Notes: a model not told the origin generated them from the letters alone. A stretch of DNA of 64,000 bases from Acanthacorydalis orientalis (GCA_034766995.1 CM068314.1:23148284-23212283), one strand, 5' to 3'; positions 36,451 to 49,500 are shown, counted from the first letter of the stretch. Translations and numbers: made by a program.

Positions 36451-36952
36451 TATACATTATTTTTATCAGTTTTATAATATTTATTTTTTCCGAATTATTT
36501 TAATCTACTTTAAATTGTAATCATATACAAAATTTGTTATTATTTATTTTTATGCTTGTGACTCTGTTAATCAATTATCTTCATCCTTTTGTTTACATTA
36601 CTAGCGTTTTGTCTTCTACTACCAATTTCAGCACCTGTATGAGAAGACCAAGTAATTAAAAGCATTGAAGACTGTTATGATAATGCATGATAATATATAA
36701 CTGTTACTTTTTATTTTTTTTTGTTGTAAAACATATATTTCAAACTATTAAAGATGTACTAATTGTTTAATTTTATAACTCAAATATGAACTGATAACAT
36801 GATTCTTAAAAAGTAGGAGAGTGACTGAATTTTCATTCTGATTCATTGTATTGTTTAATTGATATTAAAAATATATGTGGGGTAAATTTTTATTTAATTT
36901 ACTATGGTAATCAGTGGTAACTAATGTTACTAATGTGTTAATTAAAAGCATG

Positions 36953-36954
<2 letters not shown>

Positions 36955-36991
<37 letters not shown>
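36955..36991. repeat. (TA)n microsatellite
   Basis: About 37 bp of TA. A second short tract lies at 37059-37075. Confidence 0.95.
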
Positions 36992-36994
<3 letters not shown>

Positions 36995-39609
36995 TATAAT
37001 TTTTTATACATACTTTATGTTTATTCTAATTGAAAATAATATCTCTCTCTTCGTGTGTATATATATATATATATACGCACGTGTACAATTTACACATAAA
37101 TTAAATAATATGTAAATAAAGAGAAAATAATAACAATGTATTTGTATGGCGTACCATCTCATTTACATAATAGACGTGATCGATCGTGCGTGCGTAAAGA
37201 TGAACATAAACGTGATCTTATACAGTTAAACAGATCGCAATCTCTACCAAAAATATTCAATTACAAACACTGTGTCGATTAGTTTTAGTCGGTTGTAACG
37301 CACGGAAGTCAAGTGAGGAGTAAATGGTGATTTGAGGTTAAATCCTATCACAAAAGCCAACTTGAAATCGTATTTGAGCTTTTCCGTGGTTTCTTGTACT
37401 ACAGAAACATATAATCAACGGACTTAGTTATACTAACGCATCACTAATAGAATTGTGAACAAGTTCGAATTGTATTGTATAACAGTCGATCATTTAATGT
37501 TTAGATATGGTATTATACTATTAATGGACGTTTCTCGAAGTTATTAAGATCCAGTTTAATTTTTGTATTTACAATTCCTTACTTTTTCTAGTTTTATTTA
37601 TGATAGATAAATATAAAATAGTATCAAAAATTATTATTCAGTACATATAAAAATATATAAGGTATTTCAAACACGTAGTCGTTCTAGAAAAACCACTTTA
37701 AAAATCAATATTTGAGAATTTTATTCTCTGTTTTTTTATCCCTGATTAATAAAAAAATGAAAGATATTTATGTTCGATACAAACAATATTTGTATAACTT
37801 TATATATTTATGCATATAAAATTATAAATATAGACATAAATAAATATGTAAGATAAAATACTCAACATGACTATTCTTTAGACATTCTGAAATTAGCATC
37901 ACGCTACAAATAAATTCGTTCAACAGAAAGCAATTAAGTAAACTTAGAGTTTAGATCAGAAAGTTCAAGATTAAATCACAATTATTACTGTGATGTGACG
38001 TTATTGAAATTATACATAAGTTAACATTTTGTACAAAGAAACTTTTTGAAAACTTATGTATTATTCTTTTATTATTTTAAATTCTGCAAAGTTGTTCTCG
38101 TTCGTAATTGTTATAAAACTTTCCAGGAAATTATAGAATTGTAAAATATTAAAAATCATAATAAATATTCGTTATATGCCAATTAAAATGTATTTATCTG
38201 CTTTTTCATAGTACATATTTGGAAATTATGAGAACATTGCATGTAGAAAAAATAAAGTAAGTCGTCAATACATTTTTAAAGTGTGTGTCGCAACTAACGT
38301 AAACAACTTTTTGAAAAAAATAAATATATCAGTGATTTCGATTTTTTTATGGATAAACTCCATTAGAAAAAGATTGGGTGTATAAAAGTTGTAATCTTAA
38401 AAATTTGTATTAATAAATAAACCTAATTTTTTATTATATGAGTTGATGAGTGAGAATAATTTTAATGAAGTGTGTATTATACTGACTCGGTTAAAAAAAT
38501 ACGCTTATTCAGTGAAAAAAGTACAATGAAGTTTGATACGAGGAAAGCAGTACAAAAATAGTTCGTGCAAATGAGAAAGTAGAAATTATTTTGAAACAGA
38601 AATAACTCAATTAATATTTAAACAAGATGAGAGAACAGTTTGTTTAAAAAGTATAAATGAATAAAAAATAACAGTTTGTAAAGTTATTTTAAAAGAAAAG
38701 TATGGCTACAAAAAAAAAGCTCTCATATAAAAATATTTCGCAATAGCATTAATGATTAGAGCAGTATAGGAAAAAAGATAATCGGAAAAAAATATATAAA
38801 AAATGTTAAATTTATGTATATATATATCTATATATATATACATATATTAATCATTAGAGGGTATTTTAAAAATTATTAATTGATTTATTTTAACTAACTA
38901 TCCGAACACGAAGTAAATCTGCCAGTACCTTGCAAAAATATTCTATTCAGACGTAAAATAATTCGATTATATTTATATTCTTGAAGAAAAAAATATTTTC
39001 GAGAGTGTTTATCTAATATTTTTGAAGATTGTTATTAAAGAGTGACAGTAGGAATTTGTCATTACATTAATATATAATTAATAAATAAGATTTTAATATC
39101 TTGATAGACTTTCAAGATATACTTTTTGATGAATTTTTTCTAGAATTTGTATGTTGTAATTGTTGACAGTGTCATTATTTATTCTCTTTTAATCCAGTTA
39201 TTTATTCTTGAAATATTATTTTCCACTTATTCATTTTAACACAAAAAGAATTCAAGATTAACTTTAAGGGTTACAATTGAGAAATTTTGAATATCAGGTT
39301 CACAGAAAGAAAAAGAAATTATCAGCATGTCACTAAATAAAAATTGATTCCTTTTGACTCTGTCCAATCCTAGATTCGTTTATAAATTTATTATTATTGC
39401 ATAATAGAACAAGATGAAAATTATAAAATATAAATATATAAAAATATTTTCGGCATCAACATTGCTTATACTTTTTTACAAACAAATGAAGCAACATATA
39501 AAATATATAACTATCAGTGATCAATGAGATATATATCTATATGTATATAAAGCTATAATGAAAGTTCACAAAAAATATAAAAGTATTTTATTGTTTTATT
39601 TTTCTGTAC

Positions 39610-39611
<2 letters not shown>

Positions 39612-39653
<42 letters not shown>
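39612..39653. repeat. (TA)n microsatellite
   Basis: About 42 bp of TA. Confidence 0.95.
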
Positions 39654-39654
<1 letters not shown>

Positions 39655-39981
39655 GTGCTTAAAACTGGTGGGTATATATCATCTTCGGTTTTTAATTTTA
39701 TGTTTTTTTTTTTTATTATGAATATCTTCTTAAAATACGTACCTTGGAAATGTAGGTTAGGGAAATAAATGATTTACGTTTTGAGTATTTTTATGACTTT
39801 TTATTAATTTTATGATATATATTGTATGTCATCTTGAAAAAAAAGCACGGAAAAGTAATGATTTATAAAATAACATAAAGTAAGATTTATGTATATGTGT
39901 TTCACGTTATATGTCTGTATATTCGTATATATCTAAGTGTCTCTGTTTGAAATTGCATCGAAATTATATAACAATAAACGG

Positions 39982-40179
39982 ATGATAACAATCGAAAACG
40001 AAATTCAACGTGAATTTGTATTCATTCGAATTCCGTATTCTGTTCTTAATAACACTCCAAGACAAACATACATTCGCAGATTGCATGTGAAACAACTCTT
40101 AAATGAAACATGGATTTGCGGTGAAAAAGTCAATAACATTGCCGCTTTAAAACAAGCCATAAATCACGTACGACCATGA
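39982..40179 (+). CDS. Doubtful small open frame, unrecognised
   Basis: From ATG 39982 the frame encodes 65 residues with a balanced, protein-like composition (for example NTPRQTYIRRLHVKQLL), unlike the Lys/Ile/Tyr-rich chance frames elsewhere. The frame is open for 15 further codons upstream. Its TGA overlaps an ATG (CCATGA, 40176-40179) that starts a second frame of 26 codons. That second frame is open again to about 40480 after a single TAG. No domain, promoter or splice structure is recognised. It could be a decayed mobile-element gene, an exon or chance. Confidence 0.25.
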   Translation: MITIENEIQREFVFIRIPYSVLNNTPRQTYIRRLHVKQLLNETWICGEKVNNIAALKQAINHVRP

Positions 40180-40615
40180 ATAGATCCGTGTTCTGTTTCG
40201 TCGGTGAGTACGAAGGTGCGGGCATAAGAGAGCGTGGCGCTCGGCGTCGCTTTTAGACAACGACATCCTCTGAACATAATTCAACTAATTCTGACACTTC
40301 ACATACTTGTACGACGTCTGTTACTACGCGTCTACACGCACAGTACGAAAACCTTAAAATGGAAAATGTGCTACGCCGTAATATTTTATTTCAAATTTTA
40401 ATTTTATCACTTCTTTTTTCCGTGTTCAAAAAATCTGATATTTATTTTCGAGTAGGAAAGTTGTTTTCTGCGAATTAAGATATATTACAAATGAATAATA
40501 TCCGCCGTAATGTTTCAGCCGTGGATATAAAAAATGAATGTTACAGATAAAGAGTTCTTAAAATTTTTTTTTCTTTTCCAAACAAACTCCTAAAGAATAA
40601 CATTATAATATATTA

Positions 40616-40650
40616 TTAGGTTGGTGCAAAAATAATGGCGATTTTTACAT
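40616..40650 (+). repeat. Mariner-like terminal repeat, solo
   Basis: After a TA (40614-40615), TTAGGTTGGTGCAAAAATAA resembles mariner ends of the TTAGGTTGG type, related to family 2 here. I find no matching opposite end or transposase nearby, so this is a relic end or an unlabelled MITE. Confidence 0.5.
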
Positions 40651-41058
40651 ATCGAGTATAAAGACACATATATTAGTTAAAAATTAATAGTCATTAATTA
40701 AAATAAAGACCATAAAGGCCTGTACACATTTTTCTCAACGGGAAAAAAGTTTGTTTATTACACAAGATAGAATTCTGGAGTTCTGGAATAAATTAATTCA
40801 TAGAAAGCGCTTTGAGCTGAAACTTGATTTTTAAAAACCTTCTCTCGTAGGAAATTACTCAAATTTTTAAAAAATGATAATCTATAGAAGACAGGTTCAC
40901 AGAATATTATGGGTGAGGTATTTTCTTGCATAAGAAGTGAATTTAATTAAAATATATAAACGTGACTAATTTATTTGAAATCAAACGTTAATTATAATAA
41001 AACATTTGCTTGGATCTGATAAATTGAAAATATATAAGATTTGGAAGAATTGCCGTTC

Positions 41059-41539
41059 GGCCAGCCCACGGTCTTTCATATATGTTTGGCAACGAATACC
41101 AATTTCAGTAGCGAAAACGGTACCTCTTATTGGTCGAACTTTTAATAGCGATTTCTGTTACTACGCGGCACCACCCGTAGAGGAATACACTTCTATCTAA
41201 CCATACCTTACTTGTCACCGCTATCGTAATAATAGCGTAATTCTAATCATAGCATTTTCTACTAATCGAATTTTCATGGAAGTTGAGTATTAAAAGATAA
41301 TAAAATTTCATAGAATATTAAAAGATGATAAATGTCGCGCACTTGCACACATTTAACAATTTTCTTTGTTAATACATATTTAAAATTCGCGCTATATTGT
41401 GAGAGATAAGGGTGGGAGTGTATACCTTTATGGGTGGCGTCGCGTGTACGTGGAGATTGTTATTAAAAAGTTCGACCAATAATCGGTACCTTTTGAACAG
41501 AATCGTTGCCAAACCTGTATGTAAGACCGTGGGCCAGCC
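41059..41539. repeat. Long imperfect inverted repeat (fold-back element)
   Basis: The left arm 41059-41196 is repeated in inverted orientation at 41405-41539, with about 208 bp between. Shared blocks include CCCACGGTCTT, GTTTGGCAACGA, GGTACC, TATTGGTCGAACTTTT and GCCACCC/ACCACCC, giving roughly three quarters identity with a small insertion in the left arm. The open frames in the two arms are not the same frame, so the similarity is not protein-driven. A transcript would fold into a long hairpin. It may be a MITE or foldback element with long terminal repeats, or two opposed copies of one dispersed repeat. Confidence 0.8.
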
Positions 41540-43563
41540 CAAATAAGCGGTCAAATCTAAAAATAAAAAATTATATATTTGGAAAGTAATATAAAAGAAT
41601 AGTACAAACATGATATTTTGTTTAACAATTTTCTAAAATGAAATATTTTCGAAATTACATTAAAAATCACAGTAAGTTTTCAAAACAGGTTTTCTTCCCA
41701 ATACGAAAAGTGACCGTCATAGTGCTAGTGTTCGAATTAGTTCGAAATAATTCATAACTTGTTTCGAAGTCATATTATATGTTTGTGATTCGTTGGACTT
41801 TACAATGATTGAAATTTTTTTTCAGTGTAGTAAAATTCATATGTGAGAAACATTTTGTTCTGGTACCTAATTTAAAAATATACTGAACGATTTATAGAGA
41901 AAACTAACAAAAATAATACTAAATGGATTTTTATATTAGTTCGTGAAGATATAGGACTACAAAATTATCAGTAAATGAAATGTTTTTCTTTTAACAAATA
42001 TTTCTCATTTTTTGTAACGTAATGAAATATATATACAAATAAGAAATAATTTTTGTCTTAAATAATTATTAAAAAAAATATTTTGGGAACTATTAACTAT
42101 GTTAAGTAGAATATGAATAAATTTAAATTATTATCAAATATTGAACTCACTGTATTTTATTAGTTAAGAATTTCGAAATTTTATTGAATTCCAGATAATT
42201 TATAGATCTGTATTAGTTATTAATGAGTGAAACATATTTGCTTTGCTCAGTACAAACTAAAATTCTTTTAGTCTACTACCGCTATTTATTTTTCTGGAAT
42301 TCATAGTTTTATTTTTCTTTTCAACCTAAAAATCGATTTCATACGCCATTCTTCGCAAAAATAGCAATTTTACGATTATTCATTTTACAATTTGGTATAG
42401 AAAGACATTTAAAACACGTTTATTACATAAAGTTTTCAGAATACTCTAAATGTGCTACTTCAGTATTTTTACTTTTTATCTATTATATATTTTAGCGTTT
42501 TTACCAGCAAGTCTCTATCTTTCGGTGAAAAATACGAACATAATAATATATAACGTAACTTATGATCGTACATTTAGTATTATCTCCAAGGTGTTTCAAA
42601 TCAAAATATATCTTCTTGAAATAAGTAGGTCGCTACTTACATACTACAACAAAACTGCAGTTTTGATGTTCTAGGTAATTTACTGCTTACATCATAAATT
42701 GTACTGTATTGCACAAAGCTACATGTTTCCTGCCCAATGTGCATTTACACTTGCATATCCAGAATATATAATTAAATTACTATGTAGCATAGCGTCTATA
42801 TCCTTCATAGTAAAATCGTTCTAGTACGACATATCCCTATGGAGGTGTAAATGTACATTAATCTAGAAATGAGCAGAATTTCACATGGAATAATTTAATG
42901 AATACTTTTACCTGTTTATGTATACAGAGGATAATGTATTTGTTTATAAATTTATACACTTCATAAACAAGTTCAGAACTAACAAGATTTTAAAAGAGGT
43001 CATTTTAATCCTTTGTTCTAGTATCTATAATAAAAATATATAAATAATTATTTATAAAATACACACTTTTATTCATATATTCATATAAATGAACGTACTG
43101 AAAATAAAAAAAAATAATAAATTTATTCAGTGTTTCAAATCTTTACAAAAGATTTTTTAGCTTTTAAAAATAAATGGAAAAATAGTATTTAATTTATACT
43201 TTTATTCCTTTTCCATGTTTAAACTTTTATACATTTTTTGCGATGTACGTTTTATACACTTATAATCAATTATGATTAAAACTTTTTACTTTCTAAAGAA
43301 TATCAAGAAAGAAATTCAAACGTATAATACTTCAAACAAATAATAAAAAAATATTCGATTTACACAAAGATATTTTTATAGTATTTGTTAATTGAAACGT
43401 AAATAAAAATAACAATAAATATTGTTTCGAATCAAAATATATTGGTTTTTACAAATCAAATTAAAAAAACGATTTACTTGTAAATAAACATAAAATAAAC
43501 AAAAACACTAAACGTGTGATTGATATTTTACTAAATTTGATATAAATATCACGTGTGAAATTA
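41540..43563. other. AT-rich DNA, nothing recognised
   Basis: No gene, RNA or large repeat seen. An open frame at about 42450-42674 is hydrophobic and AT-driven, and probably arises by chance. Confidence 0.55.
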
Positions 43564-44796
43564 ATTCGGTGCCTTTTTTGTCGATAATGAATGTTTATTT
43601 GTGAAAAATGGAATATATTTCAATCCTTAAAATATCCTCCATTATTTTGTATAATTTTCTACTATTTGTCGGGTAACTCACAAACCATTTGTCGAAAAAA
43701 AATGATGGTTTTGGATCGATGAATTCGTTAATGCATTTTCGAACCTCTTTCTATGTTTTAAAATGGGTATCAGCCAAGTCATACTGGAGCAATCGGGATA
43801 GGTGATAATCGGATGGGAATACGTCCAATAAATAAGTCACATGAGAGAAAACTTTCCAGACCAACAAATAACATTTTTGGTTCATTTCCTGATATACAGC
43901 CGAGCGTCATTGTGCTTCAAAATGACTTGTTCGTTTCCTCGCAGATGAATCGTCTTTTTCTTTCTAATTCTTCACTCAAACAGATGAACTGTTTTAAGTA
44001 ACTCTCTAAATTTATAGTCTGATTAGATTCGAGCACTCATAATACACCACGCTCTTAATGTCTAACCAAATACACAATAACACTTTTTTGGCGCGAATAT
44101 TTGGTTTTAGAGTTGATTTCGATGATTTACCGAGTGTAACCCATGATTTTCGGTGTTAAAGATTGCCGTAAAAATACATTTTTCATCCCCGGTTATGATT
44201 TTATGCCAAATTTCTTTCTTTTAAACTTTGTGAGTAAAGACATACCCGTATCGCATCTTATTTCTTTGTTTTCCTGGTTGAGCTTATGTGCAATTCATCT
44301 GCCTAGCTTTTGATTTTTTATCAGTCAATTCAGACTATAGGAACTCAGTTGATAAGTAATTCAAGTTATTGAGCGTGTTCGTTTTCAATCTGAGCGGAGT
44401 TAATACTTAGTAGCTGCTTAAGCTCCTTTTATTCAATTTTTTTTGGCTGTCCTGGACGTTCTCGACCGGAAAAATTGAAATTACCACTCCGAAACATTTG
44501 AGACAATTTTTTGTATATTTCATGAGTCACACTGCCTTCCCCCAAAGCTAAATAAATTATTCTCGAGGATTTGTCAGCGTTTTATTCAACTGGAATGCGT
44601 AAAATATGCAATGCGTAATAAACTGATTTTCGGATACAGTCGTGTCCACTACTGTTTTGTGAAGTTATGCCAAATGCTTGACGAAAATATATAGTGTTTT
44701 CAAATGTTAAGGTTAGGACTTCAGAATACTAAGACGATGAGAAAATATTTCAATATTAAACAGAGTTATGATTGATTCAATTTAAAGACACCGAAT
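43564..44796 (-). mobile_element. Mariner family 5, near full-length but inactive
   Basis: The terminal inverted repeats are ATTCGGTGCCTTTTTTG at the left and, reverse-complemented, ATTCGGTGTCTTTAAAT at the right. TA duplications lie at 43562-43563 and 44797-44798. The length of 1,233 bp is close to a complete mariner, so this copy has lost little sequence and has decayed mainly by point changes and small indels. Confidence 0.92.
43600..44680 (-). pseudogene. Mariner family 5 transposase, full-span but mutated
   Basis: From the right, the minus-strand reading includes AFGITSQNSSGHDCIRKSV, a mariner-type N-terminus, then ALGEGSVTHEIYKKLSQMF, FRSGNFNFSGRERPGQPKK and a degraded helix-turn-helix. 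The first catalytic site reads IITGDEKCIF near 44180. NIRAKKVLLCIWLDIKSVVYYE follows. The second site is altered (KHNDARLYI where HDNARPH is usual). The third reads LLDVFPSDYHL, followed by QYDLADTHFKT. Many stops and frame changes interrupt it. The mixture of well preserved blocks and stops indicates slow decay after a single insertion. Confidence 0.88.
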
Positions 44797-45734
44797 TAAT
44801 TTTTACATTCAATAACTAGAAATTGTTACTACATTGTATTATACTTAATTTGAAAAATATTTTTTAAAAGAGATACCTATTTTTAGCAGGAATATTTTCT
44901 AGTGTATTAAAATTATTGTATAAAAAGATGTTATATTAAAAAAAATACCTGAAGCAATAGCTGTTATTTTACGTTGAAATCATAACGATTTCATCATTAT
45001 GATATATATTGCGTTAAAATAAAATGGGTGGTTCGATATAACGAGCGTCATTAATTTTGATATCCATTCAAGTCGAATATTGCTTATTTGTACAAGTATA
45101 AAAAAACCCCGATAAATTTCATTAATGTGATATTTCGCTCTTACATAGCGTTTATTTCATTCGATTGTAATATATACCTGTTGTTATTATAAAAGTCTCC
45201 GTTTTATATAACATTCAACAGAAAAATTCGACGAGAAATAAATTTCGAATTATTACAAAGTTTTCTGAAAAAATGGTTTATTTAACTCGTTATAATGATT
45301 GAAAAGTGTTCTGTAAATATTAAAGGGCATTCAATATTTGGAGAATTATCGAAGTTTCAGTATGAAAACTTTTAATAATGCAAATAAAAAATGCGTATGA
45401 TTTTTTTTAATAATATACGAATAAAGTTCAATTTATAAATCAAATTATTCGAATACGAAATTAATTTCTCAACTTTTTTTAAAGAAAACATAAAAGAAGT
45501 TTTTAATAAAAACGTAATAAAAAGAAAGTTTTCATTCCGTGTATTTTGTACAACACGCAATTTTCTGCTAAGAAATACACGTGAATTGTTAGAACATTGT
45601 AAAAAATGTATTGTTTTTAACGGGAAACTTTTTACAGTGAACAGAACGTTTTCCTACAATGAAATGTTCTGTTGTTTTCTTCAATACACATATAAGCAAG
45701 TTCACATACAAACACAACGTTTCTTTCACTCACA

Positions 45735-45780
<46 letters not shown>

Positions 45781-47131
45781 TCAGAATCCATATTTGTTAA
45801 TGAAAATACTTTTCGAAATTTCTAATGCATTGTAAATAAATATCTTTAATAATTTCTTGAACATGTAACAATTTATAAAATTATGTTATCAAGCAAATAT
45901 TAAATATAATATTATATTAATTTAATTCAAATTTAATAAATTTAAATAACAATTTATGATGTTAACACATCTCAATTTTATTATTCAGTAATTCTTCTTA
46001 ACATTTATATATTTTTTAAAAAAGATACATTTTTTATATATACAAGTTGGTCTATACGTAAAATATAATATTTATATATGGAATATAAAATAAAACATAG
46101 ACAAATTGTTCCACAATATTTTATTTTCATTATCTCCAAGAATATATATATATATATAATAATGTAAAATGAGTTTTAATTATTTACAGTAATTGTTTAG
46201 TAAAGCAAACTGTTTATTTCAATGTTCTTTACCATAAAAGATTTCCTCGTCTGTCTATTCAAAGAATTCGTAATTATTCGTTTTAATAACACAGGCAGTT
46301 CTTTTTCAAGATTTCATAAATGCTACATATTTTAAATGTTTATTATTTTAATTAAATGATGAATAATTATTTTGTATTATAAAAACACAAAGTAAAATAA
46401 AAAAATAGAATAAATAACACGCATGTATTAAAATTAATGAATATTTTCTATAAAAAAAATTTAGAATTTAAATTAATTTTTTCATAGTTCTGTAAAAAAA
46501 TATACGAATAAAATTGGAAATGTTCACGAATAGTGGAAAATATATCTATGAGTTTGATTTCAACAGCAGTACAGTTACACACGAATTCTTGCTTTGAACG
46601 GAAAGTTCGATGAAATTTAATTAAAAGAAATGAAGGAGACCCGTCGACCAGATAAAAACTAAACGAAGTACAAAAAGCCGCGCACATAAAAGCGAAGGTA
46701 AACAGCAATTAAGTGTTGTTGGGACAGAAGACGTATCTAGAGAATAATATAAATAATAGTCACTTGTGATCGATTGTTTAAAGTGATAAACATATTAAGA
46801 ATACGTATACTTCCTTCTTGTATTGATTTCTATTTTATTTTTATTTTACGGATTTTGTTAAAAATTATATATAAGAGGAATCATAAACAGAGTGAACAAG
46901 AAGTAGAATGGTAAAGATGGTTATTTAGGGTTTAAAAGCATTGACAACTAGGGTCATTAGCACCAGTATGGCAAAGACTATATTAAAAAATCATATATGT
47001 AAATCGTAGTAGAAATTTATAAATATTGTAATATTGATCATTCTGTTTTCGATTCTACATCTTTATACATTTTAATTTCTTTCTCTACTTAACTACAGAT
47101 AAATATTACTGCAGACTTCGGTAACCGTCTA
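44797..47131. other. AT-rich spacer, no gene seen
   Basis: AT-rich with a (TA)n tract at 45737-45779 and a short one at 46142-46158. The stretch at 46540-46740 is a little richer in G and C, without coding support. Confidence 0.55.
45737..45779. repeat. (TA)n microsatellite
   Basis: About 43 bp of TA. Confidence 0.95.
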
Positions 47132-48194
47132 TGATGGTCGTTTGGTAAATTTTTATGAGATTGCGCCACAATTCATTTGGTAACGTCACGGATATCAAGT
47201 GATACTTTTCAAATTAGCAAAGCCAAAATTTCAGCCAGAATCGACATGTTGCTCACGTTCTACAGATGTTTGAAGCGAGGATTGTAGCAGTTGCCTCAAA
47301 AATGGAAAGAAACAAATTATGTGTAATGATAAAACATATTTATTTGAAAAAGTTAACGGCCGCCCAGATCAAAGCGGAGTTGGATGAAGTTCTTGGGGAC
47401 TCTGCACCAGTGTTGAATAATGTTTATTTCTGAATAAATGGTTTAAACGTGGCCGGATATGGACTGAAGATGAAGTGCGCTCTGGACACTCTGCTGAAGT
47501 CACCACGGCGGACATCGTTGAAAAAATCCATGGTATCGTTATGGAAGATCGTCGAGTGAAAATACGAGAGATTGTTAAGATTGTAGGCATCTTAACTGAA
47601 TGAGTGGACAATATCCTGCACGAAAAATTGCACATAAAAAGCTGTGTGCGCGATGGGTGTCGCGATTGTTGACTGTAGACCAAAAACGCACACGAAAGGA
47701 CATTTTAACTCAGTATTGGTGGACGTTTATTGCAATCCGCAGGTCTTTTTGCACCGATTAGTTGCCATGGATGAAACATGGATCCACCACTACGCACCTG
47801 AGTCGAATCAATAGTCAAAGAAGTTGGTGAAAGTGTGCCGAAGAAGGCGAAGACCCTTTTGTCGATTGGGAAGGTGATGCCCACTGTTTTTTGAGATTCC
47901 TAAGGAATTATCCTAATCGACTATTCAACGAAAGAAAAGACGATAACAGGAGCCTCTTCCCGAGCCTGAAAATTTGGCTCGGTGGAGAAAATTCGAATGA
48001 GGTCGAATGAGGATATCATTGCCGCCGTCATTGCGTATTTCGCAGACTTTGAGAATAGTTACTTTTCCAATGGGATGAAAATTTGCTGGAATTTGTGTAT
48101 AGCTCTCAATAGAGACAATGTTGAGAAATAAAATCATTTTTCCAAAAAACGGTGTTTAACTTGCATTTTCACCATACTTATCAAACGATCCTCG
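47132..48194 (+). mobile_element. Mariner family 3, copy C
   Basis: The left end reads TGATGGTCGTTTGGTAA after a TA at 47130-47131. The right end, reverse-complemented, reads CGAGGATCGTTTGATAAG and is followed by TA at 48195-48196. At 1,063 bp it is the longest family 3 copy and the only one with the DNA-binding half. It instead lacks the middle of the catalytic domain. Confidence 0.92.
47302..48131 (+). pseudogene. Mariner family 3 transposase with central catalytic deletion (copy C)
   Basis: Reading from ATG 47302: LTAAQIKAELDEVLGDSAP, then in the next frame VTTADIVEKIHGIVMEDRR and VKIREIVKIVGI (second helix-turn-helix). DNILHEKLHIKSC and RLLTVDQKRTRKDI follow. The first catalytic site is AMDETWIHHYAPES. 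After IILIDYSTKEKTITGA the sequence jumps to FPSLKIWLGG, so the second and third acidic residues are gone. The C-terminal tail (YFSNGMKICWNLCIALNRD, then VEK and a stop at 48129-48131) is complete, including the short segment missing from copies A and B. Confidence 0.88.
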
Positions 48195-48619
<425 letters not shown>

Positions 48620-48620
<1 letters not shown>

Positions 48621-49500
48621 TTCAAAATCTAGCATTTCGTACGCGACAGAGCAGTAATATTTTATCTATTTTATATAGAACGTAAACATTAACAATTTGA
48701 TTTTGTTCAGTCGCACATGTGCTACGTGACGCTTCGAATCCAATTCGTGGAACGATATCAGCCGGTGATAATTTATCACACGAGATCGGGAGTGAAAAAG
48801 AATAAATTGAAATTTGGATCGTATCTCCGATCATAAAACAATTTGTAAAATCTCGTACGCTCTTTATGGCCCGAAATCTGTGCAAGAACACACAAAGAAG
48901 ATCATTAATATACAAGTAGGTTCTCGAGCATCACTTTGATCCATCCGGTCAGAGGTGGTGGACTTTGGCCCCCGTTACAAGTGCAATGCGTCCATTCCGA
49001 TGCGCGTCGTGTCGCCGCAACGCCTACTTCGACCGACCTCCGTCGAGACGGACGTCTATAAATAATTGACCGCGGTTGTATAGCCATACTCTGATCACGT
49101 ACTACAAACACTACACCATGCTCAATAATATAGGTATTGTGTTCGCCTCGCACGGCCGTGTGTTCCATTCTCTGCACCGTGCGAAAAGTTAACGCCTTGT
49201 ACATTCTATCTATAGCAGTGAATATGATATAGGGGCCGGTCATTAAATGTGACCGCTCGTAGACGTTTAATTGGCCATTATGTCATTAATCTCGGTTATG
49301 TATTCTTTTTACACATCTGTAACGACGGCGATTGTGATGTAATATGTGCGAACGATAGGTAGGGTCACGGATTTGAAAACAACGCGTATTTGGTTTATGT
49401 TTTTATTGTCGTTTCATTGCTATATAAACGCATTTATGATATTCGAAGGTTATTTAATAACAGCAGTTATAATATAATTTGTCTGGTAATGTTTTCAGAT
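48620..49500. other. GC-richer, CpG-containing block without an assignable gene
   Basis: The densest CpG stretch in the window, at about 48940-49200. The minus strand has an ATG-started frame of 112 codons (49243 to 48905) beginning MTGPYIIFTAID, and another frame of 97 codons to its left. Neither shows a domain I recognise, and both may be by-products of the low AT content. It could be a promoter, an exon of a non-coding RNA or an unrecognised exon. Confidence 0.4.
49057..49064 (+). promoter_or_regulatory. TATA-box-like sequence in a GC-rich setting
   Basis: TATAAATA flanked by GACGGACGTC on the left and ATTGACCGCGG on the right. In AT-rich DNA such motifs occur by chance constantly, but here the setting is GC-rich. 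If real, transcription would start near 49085-49095 on the plus strand. No downstream coding exon is identified. Confidence 0.25.

Larger units (their letters stand above)
36451..39930. other. AT-rich DNA without a recognisable gene
   Basis: A patch at about 37140-37500 is somewhat less AT-rich and contains GATCGATCGTGCGTGCG, without a supportable exon. The stretch at 38400-38780 has K/E-rich broken frames that I could not match to any family. Confidence 0.55.

Noticed and set aside
38400..38780. Lys/Glu-rich broken frames suggestive of an old DNA-binding domain
   Set aside because: I could not match it to any transposase block, and no terminal repeats were found.
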